From the NCBI GenBank assembly GCA_002704685.1, contig PAHD01000009.1:8955-24004 (forward strand): a stretch of 15,050 bases of DNA, given 5' to 3'. How positions within the stretch are numbered: the stretch's first letter is position 1; each line of letters opens with the position of its first letter. Positions 1 through 7,268 of the stretch are shown piece by piece. A program made the position numbers and the translations under genes. The notes beneath the pieces were generated by a model. It was not told the origin of the DNA, did not search any database, and saw only the letters and a program-made list of their open reading frames with translations. Origin of the DNA: Fidelibacterota bacterium (lineage in GTDB: Bacteria > Fidelibacterota > Marinisomatia > SCGC-AAA003-L08 > D37C17).

Positions 1-272
1 TTTATGAAAATTCTCATCATGGTTTTGATTCAGATAGAAAATACACATTTGTAGAAAATGGATATAGTTTTACTAAATGTAGATTTGATGTGAGAAGTGA
101 TGGGGCAGTTTTAATGAATTTTTTTAAAATACCTATGACATCACCTTTATTACAAAAAATTGGATTTTCATTTTGTACATCAAGAGGTACAACTATTGAA
201 GGAAACCCATCAAGTAAATTGAAAGCTCACATGTTTTCAGCTTCATATATGAAAAAACATTTAATTGATTAA
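1..272 (+). CDS. 3' end of an unrecognised protein (5' partial)
   Basis: An open frame runs in from the left edge (first whole codon at position 3) to TAA at 270-272, giving about 89 C-terminal residues. The frame is open upstream of the first GTG or ATG inside it, so the gene probably begins outside the window and those codons are internal. The visible part is a mixed, soluble-looking sequence with no membrane segment. It contains S-H-H-G-F-D near the left edge, two cysteines (T-K-C-R-F and F-S-F-C-T-S) and a basic tail M-K-K-H-L-I-D. I do not recognise the family. The next gene starts one nucleotide after this stop, so the two are probably co-transcribed and translationally coupled. Confidence 0.65.
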   Translation, partial: YENSHHGFDSDRKYTFVENGYSFTKCRFDVRSDGAVLMNFFKIPMTSPLLQKIGFSFCTSRGTTIEGNPSSKLKAHMFSASYMKKHLID

Positions 273-273
273 A

Positions 274-3200
274 ATGTTTTTTTTTAAACTAATTCTTAAA
301 TTTTTATTATGTTCAAATTTTTTATTTAGTGCATATTTAAAAAATATACCTGTTGAATTAATTCAGCCAGATGGTTCAAAAATTAATTGTTTAACTTCAG
401 GCGATGAATTTTATAATTATTTACATGATAAAAATGATTTTACAATTATTCAAAGCAGTGAGGATGGTTATTATTATTATGCAGTAAAGAGTAATAACAC
501 TTTAATCCCTTCATTTTATAGAGTGAATTCGGTTAATCCGCAAGATGTAGGATTAGATTCAGGGCAAAGGATAAGTCTATCAGAATATAAACTAAAAAAA
601 CAGGTTTATTTGGAAAATGTGGAGTATAGAGATGCTCCTACGTTAGGTACAGTAAATAATTTAAATGTTTTTATTAGATTTGATGGTGAAGAGGAGTTCC
701 CAAATTCAAGAGCTTATTATGATGTACCTTTTAATAATCCTGATGGACCTTCAATGTTACATTATTTTGAAGAAGTTTCATATAATCTATTAACTGTTAA
801 TACTTTTCATTTTCCTCAATGCGATTTTTCTACAAATATTTCATATCAAGATGAATATCCAAGGGATTATTATAAACCTTATAATGAAATAACTAATCCT
901 ATTGGTTATCAAAATGATAATCAATCAAGATCAAGAGAACATATTTTATTAAAAAATGCAATCGAATTCATCGCTGATGAAGTACCAGAAGATTTAGATA
1001 TAGATTCTGATAATGATGGTTATGTAGATAATGTTACTTTCTTAGTAAGAGGTATTCCAGGTGCGTGGGCTGATTTACTTTGGCCACATAGATGGGCTCT
1101 TTACAGTGAAGAAGCATATATTAATGGATTAAGAGTTTATGATTATAATTTAAATCTGGAGCAGGGAGGGTATTTTACTGTAGGAACATTATGTCACGAA
1201 TTTTTTCATTCGTTAGGTGCCCCTGATCTATATCATTATTGGGATGATATTTCTCCTGTTGCAGTTGGTGGTTGGGATGTGATGGATGCATCCAGTGATA
1301 TTCCACAGTCTATGTCTGCATATATGAAATATAGATATACTGAATGGATTACAGATTTGCCAATAATATCAATTGGAGGAACATATGAAATTAATCCTTT
1401 ATCAAATCCGTTTAATAATATTTACAGAATTAACTCATCTTTATCAAATGAGTATTTTGTTTTAGAGTATAGAGTTAAAGAAGGAATATACGAAATTAAT
1501 ACACCTGGAGGCGATGATGGCCTTTTGATTTATAGAGTTAATGACAGTTTGAATGGAAATGGTAATGGACCTCCTGATGAATTATATTTATATAGACCAA
1601 ATGGAACTATTAACTCAAATGGAAGTTTTGCAGGTGCTCCATTTAGTAGCTCACTGGGGCGAACTCAATTTAATGATGGAACAAATCCTAATTGTTTTTT
1701 AACAGATGGTTCTGAAGGTGGTATTAACATATCAAATATTAGTGATTCGAATGAAGTAATGTCATTTGACTTAGTAAATTTAATTTTATTAGCAAATATT
1801 GAGGGTTTAACTTTTGATTTAGATCAAGATGGGGTAGCAAATCCTGGAGAAGAAATTCTTTATGATATTTCAGTTTCAAATCTATCTAATGGCATAAATG
1901 CTCAGAATATTATTGCATCAATAACATCATCAAATGAAGGAGTATCAATAATAAATCCTGTTATAGATTTTGGTAATATTAATTTTAATAATCAAGAAGA
2001 ATCATCATTAATTATTAATTTGGAAGATAATATTATAGGTAATGTTAATTTTGAGGTGTTAATTGATGCTCAATATACTGAAAATAATCAAATTATATCT
2101 TATAATGAAATTTTTGATTTTAATGTAGAGGTTACTTTAAATCAAAGTGGTTTTCCTTATTCGACTTTGAATGAGGTTAGATCATCTCCAATTATTTCTG
2201 ATTTAGACTTGGATGGTAATTTCGAATTAATTTTTGGAGATCACTTTGGATCGATTCATGCAATTAATTATTCAGGTGAATCTGTTTTTTCAGATGTTTT
2301 CCCAATTAATACTGATGGACAAATTTGGGCATCACCTGCTATGGCTGATATTGATAATGATGGTTTTCATGATATTATTTTATGTTCGAAAGACAAGAAT
2401 CTATATGCAATTGATAAAAATGGGCTAAAGTTTATTTTTGAAACAAATACTCAGCTTATTGGAACTCCAACAATTTGTAATTTAGATAATGATGATGAAT
2501 TAGAAATTATAATTTCTGGTTATTCGAATAATCAGCAAAATATATTTGCATTAAATCATGATGGTACAATAGTTGAAAGTTTTAATTTTTCTTCTACTGA
2601 AAAAAATAAAAGTGGTTTTTCAGCTGCTGATTTTAATGGCAATAATCTAGATGATATAGTATTTGGTACTGATTCAAAAAATTTATATCTAGTTTATGAC
2701 AATGGTGATATCGCAGATGGTTTTCCATTTGAATCTGATGGAAGATTTAGAATTTCACCAATTATTATAGAATATCTAAATGAAAAGTTGATTGTTGCTC
2801 CTTCAGAAAATAATACATTATATGTTTTATCACAGGATGGGTCATTATTATTTGATGTTATATTTTCAAATAAAATAACAACTTCACCTAGTATCTTGAA
2901 TTATAATAATTCTACTATTATTTTTGTTGGTCTTAGTGATGGTAGTATATTTGGAATTGATTTATTTGGTAATATAGTTTATGAATATAATTTGGATGGT
3001 GGTATCGTTGGTTCAATCATGTTTTCTGATTTTGATAATGATTTTATTCCTGATTTAATTGCAAGTACTGATATTGGAAAAATTTATTTATTAAATATTG
3101 ATGGAGTAACATTTCAAAACTTTCCAATAATTTTTGAATTTCCTAATTCATCATCTCCATTAGTTTTTGATTTAGATCAAGATTTAGATTTAGAAATAAT

Positions 3201-3498
3201 AGGAGGAACTAGTAATTCTGTATATGCCATAGATTATAAGTCTACAGGAAGAAGTGATAATTATTGGAATTTATTTAAAGGAAATAATGCTAGAAATGGA
3301 TATTATTATTCAACATGTAACTATGGAGATCTTGATCAAAATAATGTTATAAATATTCTTGATGCTATATCCTTAGTTAATATTATCATTGGAAATAACA
3401 ATTTGAATGATTACGAATTATGTCAAATTGATTTAAATGATGATGGAAATGTTAATGTTTTAGATATTATTATAATAACGAATATTATTTTAGAATGA
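274..3498 (+). CDS. Secreted M6-family metalloprotease with FG-GAP-like repeats and C-terminal dockerin
   Basis: A predicted extracellular zinc endopeptidase of about 1074 aa. Residues 1-19 form a signal peptide (hydrophobic L-I-L-K-F-L-L core, likely cleavage after F-S-A). The catalytic domain follows, with H-E-F-F-H at about 308-312 continuing as S-L-G-A-P-D, i.e. the HExxHxxGxxD zinc motif of immune-inhibitor-A/M6 peptidases. Residues about 500-620 look like a beta-sandwich linker. About 625-1000 hold six or so D-x-D-x-D/N-x-x-x-[ED]-[LI]-I repeats (D-L-D-L-D-G-N-F-E-L-I, D-I-D-N-D-G-F-H-D-I-I and others) typical of FG-GAP/VCBS calcium-binding propellers. Residues about 1018-1074 are a complete type I dockerin with two calcium loops (G-D-L-D-Q-N-N and I-D-L-N-D-D-G-N). 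I chose ATG 274, just after the upstream stop; an in-frame TTG at 265 would add three residues. The start of the next gene overlaps its TGA. The fold assignment is strong; the substrate is unknown. Confidence 0.9.
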   Translation: MFFFKLILKFLLCSNFLFSAYLKNIPVELIQPDGSKINCLTSGDEFYNYLHDKNDFTIIQSSEDGYYYYAVKSNNTLIPSFYRVNSVNPQDVGLDSGQRISLSEYKLKKQVYLENVEYRDAPTLGTVNNLNVFIRFDGEEEFPNSRAYYDVPFNNPDGPSMLHYFEEVSYNLLTVNTFHFPQCDFSTNISYQDEYPRDYYKPYNEITNPIGYQNDNQSRSREHILLKNAIEFIADEVPEDLDIDSDNDGYVDNVTFLVRGIPGAWADLLWPHRWALYSEEAYINGLRVYDYNLNLEQGGYFTVGTLCHEFFHSLGAPDLYHYWDDISPVAVGGWDVMDASSDIPQSMSAYMKYRYTEWITDLPIISIGGTYEINPLSNPFNNIYRINSSLSNEYFVLEYRVKEGIYEINTPGGDDGLLIYRVNDSLNGNGNGPPDELYLYRPNGTINSNGSFAGAPFSSSLGRTQFNDGTNPNCFLTDGSEGGINISNISDSNEVMSFDLVNLILLANIEGLTFDLDQDGVANPGEEILYDISVSNLSNGINAQNIIASITSSNEGVSIINPVIDFGNINFNNQEESSLIINLEDNIIGNVNFEVLIDAQYTENNQIISYNEIFDFNVEVTLNQSGFPYSTLNEVRSSPIISDLDLDGNFELIFGDHFGSIHAINYSGESVFSDVFPINTDGQIWASPAMADIDNDGFHDIILCSKDKNLYAIDKNGLKFIFETNTQLIGTPTICNLDNDDELEIIISGYSNNQQNIFALNHDGTIVESFNFSSTEKNKSGFSAADFNGNNLDDIVFGTDSKNLYLVYDNGDIADGFPFESDGRFRISPIIIEYLNEKLIVAPSENNTLYVLSQDGSLLFDVIFSNKITTSPSILNYNNSTIIFVGLSDGSIFGIDLFGNIVYEYNLDGGIVGSIMFSDFDNDFIPDLIASTDIGKIYLLNIDGVTFQNFPIIFEFPNSSSPLVFDLDQDLDLEIIGGTSNSVYAIDYKSTGRSDNYWNLFKGNNARNGYYYSTCNYGDLDQNNVINILDAISLVNIIIGNNNLNDYELCQIDLNDDGNVNVLDIIIITNIILE

Positions 3499-3857
3499 AG
3501 TATCTTATTTTCATTATTTTTTTTTTAAGTTGTGCAGATAAAAATTTTATTGTTTTTTCAATAGATGGAGAAAAATTAAATGATGATATATATGATACAG
3601 GAAATATTAGTATTAATAAATTCGATTTATTTTTTTCAAAAAATGATATCAATAGAGATTATATTGAAGTTAATATTATAGCAACAAATTATTTTCATTA
3701 TGGTCAATTTTTCTTTGATAAAAACTTTATGAAAATGCTAGAAAGTAGGACTATTAATATTGGGGCGGATGCATTGATTTATGAAAAAAATAGAAAAGAT
3801 TTTACTGATTATGATGAAAGCTTTTTATATTTTACTGCTATAAAATATAAAAATTAA
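3495..3857 (+). CDS. Small putative lipoprotein, unknown function
   Basis: A 120-aa protein whose ATG overlaps the TGA of the protease gene by 4 bp (ATGA), a sign of translational coupling. The N-terminus M-K-Y-L-I-F-I-I-F-F-L-S-C is a very short hydrophobic signal ending in a cysteine at residue 13. This resembles a loose lipobox (F-L-S-C), so the mature protein may be lipid-anchored in the envelope. The C-terminal part has L-E-S-R-T-I-N-I-G-A-D-A-L-I, which recalls the 'GADA[LVI]I' stretch of small YdgH/heavy-metal-binding-like lipoproteins, but the similarity is too short to assign a family. Its role may be tied to the secreted protease before it, by position only. Confidence 0.75.
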   Translation: MKYLIFIIFFLSCADKNFIVFSIDGEKLNDDIYDTGNISINKFDLFFSKNDINRDYIEVNIIATNYFHYGQFFFDKNFMKMLESRTINIGADALIYEKNRKDFTDYDESFLYFTAIKYKN

Positions 3858-3875
3858 TTTTAAAGGAAATGTAAT

Positions 3876-4079
3876 ATCATTAAATTAAAAATAAATAAAG
3901 GTCAAAAATATAGCATTTGTACATGCGGAATATCAAAGAACATGCCTTTTTGTGATAATCAACATAGAGCATACAATAAAAAAAATAATTGTTCTTATAA
4001 ATCATTAAAAATCACAATTGATAAAGATGATTCGATGATATTAACTTGTAGTAATTGGAAAAATAAAAATGAAAAATAA
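3876..4079 (+). CDS. Small CDGSH-type iron-sulfur protein (variant C-D-N-Q-H), probable non-ATG start
   Basis: A 67-aa frame carries C-T-C-G-I-S-K-N-M-P-F-C-D-N-Q-H at about residues 15-30. This matches the CDGSH cluster-binding signature C-x-C-x2-[ST]-x3-P-x-C-D-x-x-H, with three Cys and one His as [2Fe-2S] ligands; G-S is replaced by N-Q. Proteins of this type bind a redox-active, often labile [2Fe-2S] cluster in the cytoplasm. The frame is open from 3864 and has no ATG, GTG or TTG before the motif. An AAAGGAAA Shine-Dalgarno at 3862-3869 sits 8 nt before ATC 3876 and 11 nt before ATT 3879. The ATC gives the expected short lead (start-I-K-L-K-I-N-K-G-Q-K-Y), so I take it as a rare start or a base error for ATG. 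The 3' end overlaps apaG by 11 bp. Two extra cysteines lie further on (N-C-S-Y and T-C-S-N). Family call strong, exact start uncertain. Confidence 0.82.
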   Translation: MIKLKINKGQKYSICTCGISKNMPFCDNQHRAYNKKNNCSYKSLKITIDKDDSMILTCSNWKNKNEK

Positions 4080-4443
4080 TGATATAAAAATTTTAATTGA
4101 AGGTAAGTTTGTACCTGAATTATCAAATAAAAAAGACTCACTTTTTTATTTTTCTTACAAGGTTAATATTCATAATAATAGTAGTAAAAAAGTTCAGTTA
4201 TTAAGTAGGCACTGGGATATAAAAGATGCATTAGGTAGAGATAAGGTCGTAGATGGAGAGGGTGTTATTGGACAAAAACCAATTATAAATCCTGGTTCAA
4301 ACTTTGAGTATCAGAGTTATTGTCCGCTTAAAACCTCTTTTGGTTTTATGGAAGGTTTTTATACAATGAAAGATGAAGGAGGAGAATATTTCAAAACTCC
4401 TATTCCAAAATTAGGTTTAGTTTCATCTGGTTTAATTAATTAG
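4069..4443 (+). CDS. apaG: ApaG (DUF525) protein
   Basis: A 124-aa protein matching the ApaG family at full length. Visible signatures are Q-L-L-S-R-H-W-D-I at 43-51, the glycine-rich V-D-G-E-G-V-I-G-Q at 61-69, P-I-I-N-P-G-S-x-F-x-Y-x-S at 71-83, and P-L-K-T-S-F-G-F-M-E-G-F-Y-T-M at 86-100. ApaG is a small all-beta (fibronectin-III-like) cytoplasmic protein. In enterobacteria its gene lies with ksgA and apaH, and mutants affect Co2+/Mg2+ handling, but its biochemical role is not settled. Here the neighbours are different: it overlaps a CDGSH iron-sulfur gene upstream and is followed 5 nt later by a 64-aa unknown. The start overlapping the CDGSH stop suggests coupled translation. Confidence 0.92.
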   Translation: MKNNDIKILIEGKFVPELSNKKDSLFYFSYKVNIHNNSSKKVQLLSRHWDIKDALGRDKVVDGEGVIGQKPIINPGSNFEYQSYCPLKTSFGFMEGFYTMKDEGGEYFKTPIPKLGLVSSGLIN

Positions 4444-4448
4444 ATAAT

Positions 4449-4643
4449 ATGGCAAAAAAAATTTATTATTCAATGAACGATGTTCCATTAGGAACTCAAA
4501 TGGTTGTTAAAAGTAATAACAAAAAAGTAGTTTTGGTTCAAAAATTTAATTTTCCAACTACATTTGTTACTAAAGATGAAAATGGCGTTGAGGAAAAATA
4601 TTATACTTATGAAGTTGATATTATCGATTGGCCTCCGCAGTAA
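4449..4643 (+). CDS. Small hypothetical protein (64 aa)
   Basis: A 64-aa soluble protein starting 5 nt after the apaG stop, so probably the last gene of the same transcript. It begins M-A-K-K-I-Y-Y-S-M and ends with aromatic/proline-rich I-I-D-W-P-P-Q. The middle alternates hydrophobic and charged residues (Q-M-V-V-K-S, K-V-V-L-V-Q-K-F), suggesting a small beta-rich fold. There is no signal peptide, membrane segment or cysteine. I do not recognise a family. The tRNA-His gene begins only 9 nt after its stop. Confidence 0.7.
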   Translation: MAKKIYYSMNDVPLGTQMVVKSNNKKVVLVQKFNFPTTFVTKDENGVEEKYYTYEVDIIDWPPQ

Positions 4644-4652
4644 ATAATTAAT

Positions 4653-4727
4653 GGTGGCTGTAGTTCAGCTGGTTAGAGCACCTGATTGTGGTTCAGGATG
4701 TCGTGGGTTCGAGTCCCATCAGCCACC
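4653..4727 (+). tRNA. tRNA-His (anticodon GTG)
   Basis: A full cloverleaf: acceptor GTGGCTG (4654-4660) pairs with CAGCCAC (4720-4726). The anticodon stem CCTGA/TCAGG (4681-4685, 4693-4697) encloses loop TTGTGGT with GTG at 4688-4690. The T arm is GTGGG-TTCGAGT-CCCAT. The extra G at 4653 can pair with C at 4727, the G-1:C73 identity pair of histidine tRNAs, which confirms the call. A 3' CCA is not fully encoded (CCAA follows, out of register). Confidence 0.96.
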
Positions 4728-4739
4728 CAAAAAAATAAT

Positions 4740-4813
4740 GCCTCTGTAGCTCAACTGGATAGAGCACTGGATTTCGGTTCCAGGTGTTGGGGGTTCAAGT
4801 CCTCCCGGGGGCA
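4740..4813 (+). tRNA. tRNA-Arg (anticodon TCG)
   Basis: Acceptor GCCTCTG (4740-4746) pairs with CGGGGGC (4806-4812) with two G.U pairs. The D arm is GCTC...GAGC. The anticodon stem CTGGA/TCCAG surrounds loop TTTCGGT, giving anticodon TCG at 4774-4776. The T arm is GGGGG-TTCAAGT-CCTCC, and the discriminator is A4813. It reads CGA and probably other CGN codons. It lies 12 nt after tRNA-His and 17 nt before pepC, so the two tRNAs are probably processed from one transcript. CCA is not encoded. Confidence 0.95.
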
Positions 4814-4830
4814 CAAATAAAGGAAACTAC

Positions 4831-6171
4831 ATGTCAAAAAATATTTCAGTATCTCATTTGAAATCATTTAAAAAAGAATTTGATTCCAGTAAACATTCCA
4901 AGAAAAGTATGAACACTTTAACTAGGTCAAAGTTAGAAGATGTGACAATGGATTGGGAAACATATAAAGAATTAGATCATAATTATTCCAATATAGTTAA
5001 TAATGAAATGTCTAAAGTTACAAATCAAAAAGCTAGCGGTAGATGTTGGGGGTTCGCAGCTCTTAACTTAATGAGGATTGATTTTGCAAAAAAATATAAC
5101 TTATCAAATTTTGAATTTTCTCAAAGTTACTTTATGTTTTTTGATAAATTAGAAAAATCTAATTATTTTTTAGAAAATATTTTATCAACCCTTGGTGAAA
5201 AATTTGATAGTAGAATTGTTATGTGGTTGTTAGAATCTCCTATTCAAGATGGTGGACAATGGGATATGTTTGTTAATTTAATGGAAAAATATGGTATAGT
5301 ACCGCAAAGCGCAATGCCTGAATCACTACATTCAAGTTCATCCAGGTCAATGAATGTTTTAATTACAAGAACATTAAGAAAATATGCTTCAATACTAAGA
5401 CATAATCATAGTAAAGGAACTGATTTAAAAGATTTAAGAAAATTAAAAGTTCAAATGATGTCATCAGTTTACAAACTACTTTGTACTTTTATAGGCAAAC
5501 CTCCCGAAAATTTTGATTGGCAAGTAAGAGATAAAAAGAAAAAGTTTATTAGCCATAAAAATATTACACCGATTGATTTTTATAATAAAATGATACCATT
5601 TAAATTAAAAGATAAGGTTTGCTTAATTCATTGTCCCATGTCAAATAAAAAGTTTAATGAATTGTATACTGTACGTTTTTTAGGTAATGTAGTAGAAGGT
5701 CAGGTTATCAAATACCTGAATGTCTCAATTAATGATATGAAAAAAGCTGCTGTTAAATCAATTAAAAATAATGAAGCTGTATGGTTTGGTTGTGATGTAG
5801 GAAAAATGTTTCATAGAGATCTTGGAGTGATGCATAATAAACTTTATGATTACGAACTTTTTTTTGGAGTCGATTCAAATATGAGTAAAGCGACTAGATT
5901 AGAATATGGAGATAGCCAAATGACACATGCGATGCTGTTTACTGGAGTTGATTTAAAAGATAATAAACCATTAAAATGGAGAGTTGAAAATAGCTGGGGA
6001 AATAAAAGTGGATATAAAGGTTATTTTTTAATGTCGGATGATTGGTTCGATGAATATAATTATGAAGTAGTTGTTGACAAAAAGTATTTAACCAAAGATA
6101 TCTTGAAACTTTTTAATAAAAAACCAGTTGATTTAAATCCATGGGATCCAATGGGAGCTTTAGCTAAGTAG
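4831..6171 (+). CDS. pepC: Aminopeptidase C / bleomycin hydrolase (peptidase C1B)
   Basis: A 446-aa cytoplasmic cysteine peptidase of full family length. The papain-like triad is visible: Cys72 in Q-K-A-S-G-R-C-W-G-F, His366 in M-T-H-A-M-L-F-T-G, and Asn387 in V-E-N-S-W-G. Other family hallmarks are S-Q-S-Y at about 93-96, the G-G-Q-W-D-M block with K-Y-G-I-V-P after it, and the C-terminal N-P-W-D-P-M-G-A-L-A-K. In this family the C-terminal tail reaches into the active site of the hexameric ring and gives it aminopeptidase behaviour. The role is turnover of small peptides. An AGGA Shine-Dalgarno lies 6 nt before the ATG. The gene follows the tRNA pair and its last 8 bp overlap the convergent glycosyltransferase gene. 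Confidence 0.95.
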   Translation: MSKNISVSHLKSFKKEFDSSKHSKKSMNTLTRSKLEDVTMDWETYKELDHNYSNIVNNEMSKVTNQKASGRCWGFAALNLMRIDFAKKYNLSNFEFSQSYFMFFDKLEKSNYFLENILSTLGEKFDSRIVMWLLESPIQDGGQWDMFVNLMEKYGIVPQSAMPESLHSSSSRSMNVLITRTLRKYASILRHNHSKGTDLKDLRKLKVQMMSSVYKLLCTFIGKPPENFDWQVRDKKKKFISHKNITPIDFYNKMIPFKLKDKVCLIHCPMSNKKFNELYTVRFLGNVVEGQVIKYLNVSINDMKKAAVKSIKNNEAVWFGCDVGKMFHRDLGVMHNKLYDYELFFGVDSNMSKATRLEYGDSQMTHAMLFTGVDLKDNKPLKWRVENSWGNKSGYKGYFLMSDDWFDEYNYEVVVDKKYLTKDILKLFNKKPVDLNPWDPMGALAK

Positions 6172-7267
6172 TTTTTTTTAATTCTTCAAAAATTTTATCA
6201 TAATTATTTGATATAGTATTCCAGTCATATCTTTTTGATATGCTTTTTAGCGATATTTTTTCTTTATTTATTAGTGCTGTTTTTAATTTTTCAAAAAGTT
6301 CACTATTATTATCATAAAAGTTTTTATGATTTATTTTATCATTAAATAATTCTGGATAAGTTAGTCTTCTTGGTAATAGCGGAAAAACATTGCAGTAAAT
6401 TGCTTCGATTACACTAATACCAAAGAATTCTTGATTTGTTGTAACAGGAAGGATATCTGACTTATGAAGAAGTCTAGCATACTCTCCAAAAGATTTAGAA
6501 TATCCCATATGAATTATTTCATTTGAAAAGTAATCGCGAGCTTTGGTAAAAGTATTCATTTCAGTTTGAAATTCTTCACCTAGTATTATAAGTTTAAATT
6601 TAATATTTTGTTTTTTTAACTTTTTTAAACAATCAAAAAAATCTTCTGGATTTTTGTCATACTCCCATCTATGATTCCAAAGTATGATTGGTGTATTATT
6701 AATTGAATAACTTTGATGTTCATCAAATTTACTCAAGTCTAAGCCAAGGTATGTTACTTTAGATTTCTTTTCGATTAAATCGACATTCTCTAAATTTCTA
6801 TTATCAGGAAATTTTTTTAAAAATTTTTTTAGCTCAGTTATAAAAATATTTTTGTGGAAAAATGAATTAAACATAACCAGGTCACTTCTTAATGCAGTTG
6901 TGTAATTAATAAATCCATAATGATGATCCCGATTTTTTTCTTTATCTCTATCTTGAGTTGACCACGGATATGTTATTTGATTTTCATGAAAGAATGTTAC
7001 AATAGGTATATTCTCAACATTTGCAAAAGATGTAAAAAGAGGTAGATTTAGCATATCTGTTACTAAAATTAGGTCTGGCTTTTTATTTTTTTTTAAATAT
7101 TCATTAAACATTTTGGATAGTGTCAAAGCTCCACCATGCATTCTCCATTTCCAAAATATGCCTTTTAGAGACAGTATCTCAACATTGTATTTACTATACT
7201 TTTTATATCCTAAAGCCCATTGTTTATGAGAGCCTGTAAAAAATGGTTCAATTAAAACAATATTCAT
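6164..7267 (-). CDS. DUF3524/GTDC1-type glycosyltransferase, putative tRNA-queuosine mannosyltransferase
   Basis: A 367-aa GT-B-fold glycosyltransferase. The N-terminal domain carries the family signatures E-P-F-F-T-G-S-H-K-Q-W at 7-17, M-H-G-G-A at 43-47, F-F-H-E-N-Q-I-T-Y-P at 92-101, and H-Y-G-F-I-N-Y-T-T-A-L at 116-126 followed by F-N-S-x-F-H. The C-terminal GT4-like nucleotide-sugar half has N-H-R-W-E-Y-D-K-N-P at 198-207 and E-F-F-G-I-S-V-I-E-A at 280-289. In animals the homologue GTDC1 (QTMAN) adds mannose to queuosine in tRNA-Asp; bacterial members share the fold, but acceptor and sugar here are inferred. There is no signal peptide, which fits a tRNA substrate. The ATG lies one nucleotide after the stop of the SelW-like gene, so it should be co-transcribed with it. 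Confidence 0.85.
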   Translation of the reverse strand: MNIVLIEPFFTGSHKQWALGYKKYSKYNVEILSLKGIFWKWRMHGGALTLSKMFNEYLKKNKKPDLILVTDMLNLPLFTSFANVENIPIVTFFHENQITYPWSTQDRDKEKNRDHHYGFINYTTALRSDLVMFNSFFHKNIFITELKKFLKKFPDNRNLENVDLIEKKSKVTYLGLDLSKFDEHQSYSINNTPIILWNHRWEYDKNPEDFFDCLKKLKKQNIKFKLIILGEEFQTEMNTFTKARDYFSNEIIHMGYSKSFGEYARLLHKSDILPVTTNQEFFGISVIEAIYCNVFPLLPRRLTYPELFNDKINHKNFYDNNSELFEKLKTALINKEKISLKSISKRYDWNTISNNYDKIFEELKKTT

Positions 7268-7268
7268 T

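Noticed and set aside
265..273. TTG at 265 as the start of the M6 protease
   Set aside because: Possible, but ATG 274 follows at once, gives a cleaner signal peptide and avoids overlap with the upstream gene; kept as an alternative.
2234..2428. Plus-strand 64-aa frame inside the M6 protease
   Set aside because: Out-of-frame shadow of the FG-GAP region, which is clearly coding in the main frame.
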